Source: Candidatus Parepulonipiscium sp. PG-Nun2H_MBin03
GTDB taxonomy: Bacteria > Bacillota > Clostridia > Lachnospirales > Cellulosilyticaceae
Length of the DNA: 20,412 nt
Direction: 5' to 3'
NCBI GenBank assembly: GCA_001995005.1
Contig: MDJN01000203.1
Location: forward strand, 1 to 20,412
Of the stretch, positions 14,523 through 20,412 are shown one piece after another. The notes under the pieces were generated by a model. The model had not been told where the DNA came from. It saw only the letters and a program-made list of their open reading frames with translations, and ran no database searches. A program made the position numbers and the translations under genes. The stretch's first letter is position 1; each line of letters opens with the position of its first letter.

Positions 14523-15137
14523 ATGAAGGGTGAAGGATTAAAAATTGTTATATCAGGACCTTCAGGGTCTGGTAAAGGTACAATAGTACAAGAACTATTA
14601 AAACAAGGCGATTACAAATTATCAATATCTGCAACAACAAGGAAACAACGCACAGGTGAAATAGAGGGGAAACACTACTTTTTTAAATCTAAACAAGAGT
14701 TTGATTCTATGATAGAAAAAGATGAAATGTTAGAATATGCTAAGTTTTGTAACAATTATTATGGTACACCAAAAGAATACGTTGACAATACAATAAAATT
14801 AGGACATGATATTATACTAGAGATAGAAGTGCAAGGTGCATTACAAGTTAAAAAGAAATATAATGAAGCTGTGTTTATATTTATTATGACACCAACCTTT
14901 AAAGAACTTAAAAATCGTTTGGTAAGTAGAAATACAGAATCTATGGACATCATAAACAATAGATTAACTAGGGCATGTGAAGAACTTAGTTTATTTAAGG
15001 AATATGATTATATAGTGATAAATGATAATTTAGAGGATGCTATAAGAGAAATAAACACTATTGTAGCAGCAGAAAAGTTAAAAAGTGGACGGTATGAAAA
15101 CTTTATTAAAAATGTATTAGCAAACCAGGAGGCTTAA
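14523..15137 (+). CDS. gmk: Guanylate kinase
   Basis: Transfers phosphate from ATP to GMP (and dGMP) in cytoplasmic nucleotide metabolism. The 204 residues begin with the P-loop ISGPSGSGKGT (K18). They continue with the GMP-binding stretch SATTRKQRTGEIEGKHYFF, YAKFCNNYYGTPKEYV and LEIEVQGALQVKK, all standard for Gmk. ATG at 14523 is preceded by AGGAGGGG. The stop codon is immediately followed by the rpoZ ATG. First gene of the housekeeping operon. Length is typical. Confidence 0.97.
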   Translation: MKGEGLKIVISGPSGSGKGTIVQELLKQGDYKLSISATTRKQRTGEIEGKHYFFKSKQEFDSMIEKDEMLEYAKFCNNYYGTPKEYVDNTIKLGHDIILEIEVQGALQVKKKYNEAVFIFIMTPTFKELKNRLVSRNTESMDIINNRLTRACEELSLFKEYDYIVINDNLEDAIREINTIVAAEKLKSGRYENFIKNVLANQEA

Positions 15138-15416
15138 ATGTTAGAACCATCATATACCCAAATTATGAATAAATTAAATAGTGAGGCAAACGAGAAAGTT
15201 GTTACTAGTAGATATTCTATAATAATAGCAACGGCTAGAAGGGCACGTCAAATCATAGAGGTTGTAAACCAAGTAAATACAGGTGCTATTGTAGATAGGA
15301 ATAAAATAGAACAAGCAGAGGAATTTAAGTTTCAACTAAAAACTAAAAAAGCTACTGCTATTGCGGTTGAAGAACTTTATAGTGGTATAGTTAAAATTAG
15401 AGAGGTTGAACAATAG
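15138..15416 (+). CDS. rpoZ: DNA-directed RNA polymerase omega subunit
   Basis: Small accessory subunit that helps assemble RNA polymerase through the beta-prime subunit. The 92 residues contain the omega core SRYSIIIATARRARQI (about 24-39) and, later, KKATAIAVEEL, the two conserved blocks of RpoZ. The gene starts with no gap after gmk, using AGGAGG inside the gmk end, and priA starts directly after its stop. The gmk-rpoZ pair is the usual order in Bacillota. Confidence 0.95.
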   Translation: MLEPSYTQIMNKLNSEANEKVVTSRYSIIIATARRARQIIEVVNQVNTGAIVDRNKIEQAEEFKFQLKTKKATAIAVEELYSGIVKIREVEQ

Positions 15417-17648
15417 TTGTTTGCACGTGTTATTTTAGACCATGCTACGAATAAAGCTATAGATAGAATGTTTACCTATAAAATACCTAAGGATCTGTTA
15501 GAAAAATGTAAGATAGGCACAAGAGTTAAGGTTCCTTTTGGTTTTGGAAATCGTAATAAAACAGGATATCTAATAGAAATATCTCCGAAAATAGAAGATG
15601 TATCATATACCATAAAAAATATTATAGATATAATGGACAAAGAGCCTATAATAGATATGGAGCAGATAGATTTATTAAAATTTTTAGTTGAGTATTATGG
15701 TGCGTCATATGCAAGTAGCATTAATGCAATTTTACCTCCTGTTTCAGCAAAAGCTATTGAAGATGCAAAGCAACAAGAGACGTATATTGTAAGAACAGCA
15801 AGCAGTGACCAAATATGCGAATATTTAGATTCTAATGAGTCTAAAAAAAGCAAAAGCAAGCAATTAAGTATTTTGGCAACTATAATTACCCATGGAGAGG
15901 CTCCCTTATCAGAAATAGTAAGAAGTATTGGCAAATGTGACTCAAGTATAAATACTCTTATCGGCAAAGGATTTATTAAGAAGATCAAAAAAGAGGTCGA
16001 GCAAACTAAATCTAAAATATTATATAATAAATTTATGACATTAAACACAGAACAAAAATTAGCATATGATAAAATAATGGCTAGTGATGATTTATGTATT
16101 TTATTAGAAGGGGTTACAGGTAGCGGAAAAACAGAGGTGTTTTTGCATGCAATTCGTGATGTGGTGGACAGTGGCAAAGGTGTAATAGTATTAGTGCCGG
16201 AGATTGCATTAACTAAGCAAACTCAAGATAGATTTATAGAAAGATTTGGAAATATTGTGGCCTTAACGCATAGCAGATTAAATGCGGGAGAGAGAAAACA
16301 AATTTATCTAAAAGCAAAAGAAGGCAGAGTGCAAATTGTAATAGGTCCTCGGAGTGCAGTGTTTATGCCAGTTAAAAACCTTGAGCTAATTATAATAGAC
16401 GAAGAGCATGACGCTAGTTATAAGTCTGAATTGCCTCCTAAGTATAATGCTATAGAAGTTGCTATTTGGAGAATGAGTAGAAATAATGGCAAGGTTATAT
16501 TAGCTTCTGCTACCCCCAGTATTGAGACGTATTATAAGGCGAAAACTAATCAAATAGAGTATGCAACATTAACACAACGGGCTGGCGGAGCTAGTATGCC
16601 GAATATAGAAATAGTTGATATGAGGGATGAGCTGGCTGCTGGCAATAATAATGTGATAAGTAGTAGACTACATGGCCAAATAGAGGCTACATTAAAAGCT
16701 GATAAACAAGTTATGTTACTTTTAAATAGACGTGGTCATTCAACATTTATAAGCTGTAGAAAATGTGGGTTTGTGATGAAATGTCACCATTGTGATATGC
16801 CATTTACGTATCATCAGCGTCAAAATCAACTAATATGCCACTACTGCATGTACCAAGAAGAGGTGCCCGCAATTTGTCCAAATTGTCAAAATAAGCATAT
16901 TCGTTTCTTTGGAAATGGAACCCAAAAGGTAGAAGAATATTTAAATAGACATTTTGAAAATTTTGGTATAGCTAGAATGGATTTTGACACCACGTCTAAA
17001 AAAGGTAGCCTTAATGAAATTTTAACTGCGTTTAAAGAAAGAAAAACCAATGTATTGGTTGGGACACAAATGATTTCAAAAGGGCATGACTTTAGCAATG
17101 TAACCTTAGTGGGTATTATAGCAGCAGATAGCTCTCTTTATATGGAGGATTTTAGGGCAAATGAAAGAACTTATCAGCTTTTAACCCAGACTTTAGGAAG
17201 GGCAGGCAGAGGGAAGAATAAAGGGAATGTAATTATTCAGACCTATTCTCCGGATAACCCAGTGCTATATCAAGTAAAACTGTCTAAGCATAAGGAATTT
17301 TATGAACAAGAGCTTGACATTCGTCAAGTATTAGGATATCCGCCATTTGCTCATTTATTTGTGGTACTCATGACTGCGGATGATGAACAATTATTAATAG
17401 AAAAGATAAATATGTTATATAGATATTATGAGTATTATAACAAAAAGAAGAAATTTAAAATAATTGGTCCAGTACAAGCTAGTATACCTAGGATTGCTAA
17501 TAGGTATAGGTATAAAATAACTATTATTGGCGAAGATAGAGAATTGATACTTTTATATGGTAGATATTGTATTGATAAATTTAGTGATAAAGAAAGTACC
17601 GATTTTATTAAAATAAGTTGGGACGTAGACCCGAAAAGTATGATTTAG
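15417..17648 (+). CDS. priA: Primosomal replication helicase PriA
   Basis: 3'-to-5' DNA helicase that restarts stalled replication forks by reloading the replicative helicase. The 743 residues comprise a 3' DNA-binding and winged-helix N-terminus (about 1-200), Walker A GVTGSGKTE with K238, Walker B DEEH at 328-331, and eight zinc-binding Cys in four CxxC pairs between C447 and C490 (CRKC, CHHC, CHYC, CPNC). Helicase motifs V-VI follow, including GTQMISKGHDF and QTLGRAGRG. The start is TTG at 15417, immediately after the rpoZ stop; an upstream AGAGG could serve as ribosome site. In many relatives coaBC sits between rpoZ and priA, and it is absent here. Confidence 0.97.
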   Translation: MFARVILDHATNKAIDRMFTYKIPKDLLEKCKIGTRVKVPFGFGNRNKTGYLIEISPKIEDVSYTIKNIIDIMDKEPIIDMEQIDLLKFLVEYYGASYASSINAILPPVSAKAIEDAKQQETYIVRTASSDQICEYLDSNESKKSKSKQLSILATIITHGEAPLSEIVRSIGKCDSSINTLIGKGFIKKIKKEVEQTKSKILYNKFMTLNTEQKLAYDKIMASDDLCILLEGVTGSGKTEVFLHAIRDVVDSGKGVIVLVPEIALTKQTQDRFIERFGNIVALTHSRLNAGERKQIYLKAKEGRVQIVIGPRSAVFMPVKNLELIIIDEEHDASYKSELPPKYNAIEVAIWRMSRNNGKVILASATPSIETYYKAKTNQIEYATLTQRAGGASMPNIEIVDMRDELAAGNNNVISSRLHGQIEATLKADKQVMLLLNRRGHSTFISCRKCGFVMKCHHCDMPFTYHQRQNQLICHYCMYQEEVPAICPNCQNKHIRFFGNGTQKVEEYLNRHFENFGIARMDFDTTSKKGSLNEILTAFKERKTNVLVGTQMISKGHDFSNVTLVGIIAADSSLYMEDFRANERTYQLLTQTLGRAGRGKNKGNVIIQTYSPDNPVLYQVKLSKHKEFYEQELDIRQVLGYPPFAHLFVVLMTADDEQLLIEKINMLYRYYEYYNKKKKFKIIGPVQASIPRIANRYRYKITIIGEDRELILLYGRYCIDKFSDKESTDFIKISWDVDPKSMI

Positions 17649-17660
17649 GAGGAAAAAATT

Positions 17661-18137
17661 ATGGCAATTAGAAATATTAGAGTAGATTCCGATCCTTTAC
17701 TTAGAAAAACATCAAAACCAGTTATAAAATTTGATGATTCACTACATGTTCTATTAGATGATATGGCAGAAACCATGGGAGAGGCAGAAGGCGTGGGACT
17801 TGCTGCTATACAAATTGGAATTTTAAAAAGGATTTTTATAGTTGATGTGGGAGAGGGCGTAATAGAATTTATCAATCCGACTATTTTAAAAGAAGAAGGG
17901 GAGCAAATAGGAGACGAAGGATGTCTTAGTGTGCCAAAAAGATTTGGACAAGTAAAACGCCCAAATATAGTTACAATATCAGCTCAAGATAGATTTGGAA
18001 CTGAGTTTGAGATAACACGCTCAGAACTGTTTGCACGTGCCATCTGTCATGAGATGGATCACTTAAATGGAAAAATATTTACCGATTTGGTAATAGGAGA
18101 AATTTTTAAGATAACAGATGAGGAAGAAATTGAATGA
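17661..18137 (+). CDS. def: Peptide deformylase
   Basis: Removes the formyl group from N-terminal Met of nascent proteins. All three metal-site motifs are present in the 158 residues: GVGLAAIQ (44-51 region, Q51), EGCLS (E86, C88) and HEMDH (130-134). AGGAGG at 17647-17652 overlaps the priA stop and places ATG at 17661. The stop overlaps the fmt start by 4 nt (ATGA), so the enzyme that removes formyl groups is translated together with the one that adds them. Confidence 0.97.
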   Translation: MAIRNIRVDSDPLLRKTSKPVIKFDDSLHVLLDDMAETMGEAEGVGLAAIQIGILKRIFIVDVGEGVIEFINPTILKEEGEQIGDEGCLSVPKRFGQVKRPNIVTISAQDRFGTEFEITRSELFARAICHEMDHLNGKIFTDLVIGEIFKITDEEEIE

Positions 18138-19063
18138 AAATAGTATTTATGGGAACACCAGATTTTGCTGTTCCCACATTAGAAATGTTAATAGAAGAAG
18201 GACATAAAATAGAACTTGTTGTAACACAGCCCGATAAACCGAAGGGTAGAGGAAATAAACAAAGTTTTTCGCCTATAAAAGAAGTGGCAATAAAACATAA
18301 TTTGCCTGTTGGCCAACCGACTAAGTTGCGAAATAATACAGAATTTCTGGAGATTATAAAAAATATTGCCCCTGATTTAATAGTAGTAGTAGCATTTGGA
18401 CAAATATTGCCTAAAGAAATTTTAGAGCTACCTCCGCTTGGGTGCATTAATATACATGGGTCAATATTACCAAAATACAGAGGAGCGGCTCCTATTCAAT
18501 GGGCAGTAATTGATGGTGAGCATAAAACTGGTGTTACCATTATGTATATGGACGAGGGTCTTGATACAGGTGATATGCTATATAAAAAGGAAATTGAGAT
18601 ACTAGAAGAAGATAACTCAGGCACGCTTTTTGAAAAAATGAGTGAATTAGGGAAAGAAGCTCTTAAAGAGGCGTTGCCTGCTATTATATCAGGTGGTAAG
18701 CAAAGAATACCACAACAACATGAAAATGCAACGATTGCTCCAAGAATTACCAAGTCACTAGGGAAAATAGATTTTAATTTGCCGGCGACTGTAATCAGTA
18801 ATTTAATAAAAGGATTATATCCTTGGCCTATAGCATTTATAGAATATAAAGATATGCTGATAAAAATTCATAAAGCATGCGTTGTTGAGGAAGATAGCGA
18901 AAAGAGGCCTGGAACCATTGTGAAGGTTGATAAAGATGGGATAATGGTTCAAACATCTGATAAAATGTTGTTATTAACAGAAATTCAAGTTCCTAATAAA
19001 AAGAAGATTGCTGTATCTGAGTATATTAAGGGAAATGTAATTGAAGAAGGTTATGTTCTATGA
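18134..19063 (+). CDS. fmt: Methionyl-tRNA formyltransferase
   Basis: Formylates Met on initiator tRNA using 10-formyl-tetrahydrofolate. The 309 residues start KIVFMGTPDFAVP, typical of Fmt. The catalytic residues are N106 and H108 in NIHGSILPKYRGAAPIQW and D144 in DEGLDTGDML. A C-terminal OB-like tRNA-binding domain (about 205-309) follows. ATG at 18134 overlaps the def stop by 4 nt, and its own stop overlaps rsmB by 4 nt. Length is normal. Confidence 0.97.
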   Translation: MKIVFMGTPDFAVPTLEMLIEEGHKIELVVTQPDKPKGRGNKQSFSPIKEVAIKHNLPVGQPTKLRNNTEFLEIIKNIAPDLIVVVAFGQILPKEILELPPLGCINIHGSILPKYRGAAPIQWAVIDGEHKTGVTIMYMDEGLDTGDMLYKKEIEILEEDNSGTLFEKMSELGKEALKEALPAIISGGKQRIPQQHENATIAPRITKSLGKIDFNLPATVISNLIKGLYPWPIAFIEYKDMLIKIHKACVVEEDSEKRPGTIVKVDKDGIMVQTSDKMLLLTEIQVPNKKKIAVSEYIKGNVIEEGYVL

Positions 19064-20343
19064 AAACAGCCCGTGAAACTATTATAGACATATTAACTAA
19101 AGTAGAAACAGAACAAGCGTATTTGCAGTTAGTATTAAAAAATGAAATAGACCATTTATCAAATATAGATAAGAACTTTGTTACAGAAGTTGCAAGTGGC
19201 ACTATTAAATATAAAATTACTATTGATTACCTAATAAATTCTGTATCAAAAACATCTAAATTAAAACCATTTATTAGAAATGTACTTAGAATGAGTGTAT
19301 ATCAAATGGTTTTTTTAGATAAAATTCCTGCAAGAGCCGTAATAAATGAAGCAGTAAACATAGTAAAAAAACGAGGGTTTACAAATTTATCAGGTTTTGT
19401 TAATGCAGTTTTAAGGAATATTGACAGAATGGAAATAATATTACCAAACGATAACTTATCCATTAAATATTCTATGCCAAATTGGATTATAGATTTATGG
19501 AAAGATTTATATGGAGAAGAAGAAACTATTAAAATATGCACTGCTTTAAATAAGCGTGCTAGAGTTTGTGTTAGAATTAATACATTAAAGACTACAAAAG
19601 AAAAATTGATTAAGGAATTAACAGGTATTAATTGTATAGATGCAAATATATATCAAGAATATATGTACCTAGAAAACACCAACTCTATTTCAAAATTAGA
19701 TGCATTTAAAAATGGTCTATTTACCGTTCAAGATGAAAGTGCGGGAATTGTATCAAGAGTAGTTTCGCCAATGAAAAATGAACGAATATTAGATATGTGT
19801 AGTGCACCGGGGGGTAAGGCTACGCATATGGCACAAATAAATGAAAGTGACATAGTAAGTATAGATATTTATGAACATAAAATTAAACTTATTAAAAATA
19901 ATGCAGATAGACTAGGAATTACTTGTATAACGCCTATATGTATGGATGCTACAATAGCGAGTTTTGAACAAAAGTTTGATAAAATTTTATTGGATGTACC
20001 ATGTTCGGGCTTAGGTTTATTAAAAAGAAAACCTGATATAAGATATACAAAATCTATCGAAGATATAGAAAACATTAATTTATTGCAAAAACAGATTGCT
20101 AGAAACGCTATACGATATTTGAAAAATTCGGGTACATTAGTCTATAGTACATGTACTTTAACAAAGTTGGAAAATTACGATATGGTAGAATTTTTTACTA
20201 ATGAATTAGGATTAGTTGAAGATGATATAGAACCATATATACCGCAAATATTTAAAAAGTATGTTAAGGGATGTTATGTGACGATTTTACCTTATGTAGC
20301 AGATACGGACGGATTTTTTATAGCAAGATTTAGAAAACCATGA
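19060..20343 (+). CDS. rsmB: 16S rRNA (cytosine-967-C5)-methyltransferase
   Basis: Methylates C967 (E. coli numbering) of 16S rRNA with SAM. The 427 residues have an N-terminal NusB-like RNA-binding domain (about 1-135, with INEAVNIVKKRG and FVNAVLRNI). The catalytic methyltransferase domain follows: VQDESAGIVS, the SAM-binding LDMCSAPGGKATHMAQ, LDVPCSGLG with C315, and STCTL with the nucleophile C365. ATG at 19060 overlaps the fmt stop (ATGA). Older names are sun or rrmB. Confidence 0.96.
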   Translation: MKTARETIIDILTKVETEQAYLQLVLKNEIDHLSNIDKNFVTEVASGTIKYKITIDYLINSVSKTSKLKPFIRNVLRMSVYQMVFLDKIPARAVINEAVNIVKKRGFTNLSGFVNAVLRNIDRMEIILPNDNLSIKYSMPNWIIDLWKDLYGEEETIKICTALNKRARVCVRINTLKTTKEKLIKELTGINCIDANIYQEYMYLENTNSISKLDAFKNGLFTVQDESAGIVSRVVSPMKNERILDMCSAPGGKATHMAQINESDIVSIDIYEHKIKLIKNNADRLGITCITPICMDATIASFEQKFDKILLDVPCSGLGLLKRKPDIRYTKSIEDIENINLLQKQIARNAIRYLKNSGTLVYSTCTLTKLENYDMVEFFTNELGLVEDDIEPYIPQIFKKYVKGCYVTILPYVADTDGFFIARFRKP

Positions 20344-20352
20344 GGAAATCAG

Positions 20353-20412
20353 ATGAAAGAAATTTTACAAATGAGTATAATAGAACTAGAAAAGCATATA
20401 ACAAGTATAGGA
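20353..20412 (+). CDS. rlmN: Start of 23S rRNA/tRNA adenine-C2 methyltransferase RlmN (partial at right edge)
   Basis: Only 20 codons are inside the window, and the frame stays open to the last base. They read MKEILQMSIIELEKHITSIG, which fits the N-terminal 'L..LELEELKEWLKELG'-type helix of RlmN, a radical-SAM methyltransferase. A GAGGAAA stretch stands a few bases upstream, just after the rsmB stop. rlmN is the usual neighbour after rsmB in Bacillota, and that context carries most of the weight in this call. Confidence 0.65.
   Translation, partial: MKEILQMSIIELEKHITSIG

Noticed and set aside
1..20412. tRNA, rRNA, CRISPR array, phage or transposase genes
   Set aside because: Coding genes fill nearly the whole window, and the few gaps (all under 200 bases) show no cloverleaf, spaced repeats or transposase-like frame.

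Overview
The window reads as a piece of a low-GC, Gram-positive (Bacillota) chromosome, most likely a clostridial anaerobe. The support is strongly AT-rich codon use, AGGAGG-type ribosome binding sites with occasional TTG starts, and a gmk-rpoZ-priA-def-fmt-rsmB-rlmN housekeeping string of the Bacillota type. Nothing in the sequence fixes genus or species.

Region 1 (1-11643, + strand) is one tightly packed catabolic operon whose start lies left of the window. In order it holds: the 3' end of a sugar ABC-transporter ATPase, its RbsC-like permease, 5-methylthioribose kinase (mtnK), methylthioribose-1-phosphate isomerase (mtnA), a class II aldolase, a CoA-acylating aldehyde dehydrogenase, a tandem-domain and a single-domain bacterial microcompartment (BMC) shell protein, the phosphotransacylase pduL, a solute-binding-protein homologue with no signal peptide, an FAD-dependent NADH oxidase/CoA-disulfide-reductase-like enzyme, and two subunits of a CoA-transferase-like protein. 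Read as a pathway: uptake of 5-methylthioribose or 5-deoxyribose, phosphorylation, isomerisation to the ribulose-1-phosphate, cleavage to DHAP plus (methylthio)acetaldehyde, then oxidation of the aldehyde to acyl-CoA and acyl-phosphate inside a protein shell. The aldolase (C-terminus), aldehyde dehydrogenase (N-terminus) and PduL (N-terminus) each carry a short amphipathic helix that looks like an encapsulation peptide, so these three enzymes are the likely core cargo. This looks like a microcompartment dedicated to salvage of radical-SAM/SAM by-product sugars (a 'DHAP shunt' metabolosome). No pentameric vertex protein, alcohol dehydrogenase, acetate kinase, nucleosidase or regulator is inside the window.

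Region 2 (11644-12610) is a small island: an intergenic stretch with a 14-bp inverted repeat bordered by an exact 11-bp direct repeat (a MITE-like arrangement), a near-consensus promoter with a dyad over its -10 box, and a monocistronic gene for a probably exported protein with a DUF3221-like domain, closed by a hairpin terminator.

Region 3 (12600-20412) is housekeeping. rqcH (ribosome quality control) is on the minus strand. Divergently from it runs gmk-rpoZ-priA-def-fmt-rsmB-rlmN, with adjacent or 4-nt overlapping genes and the last one cut by the window edge. No intergenic gap exceeds 300 bases. I saw no tRNA, rRNA, CRISPR array or recognisable insertion-sequence transposase.
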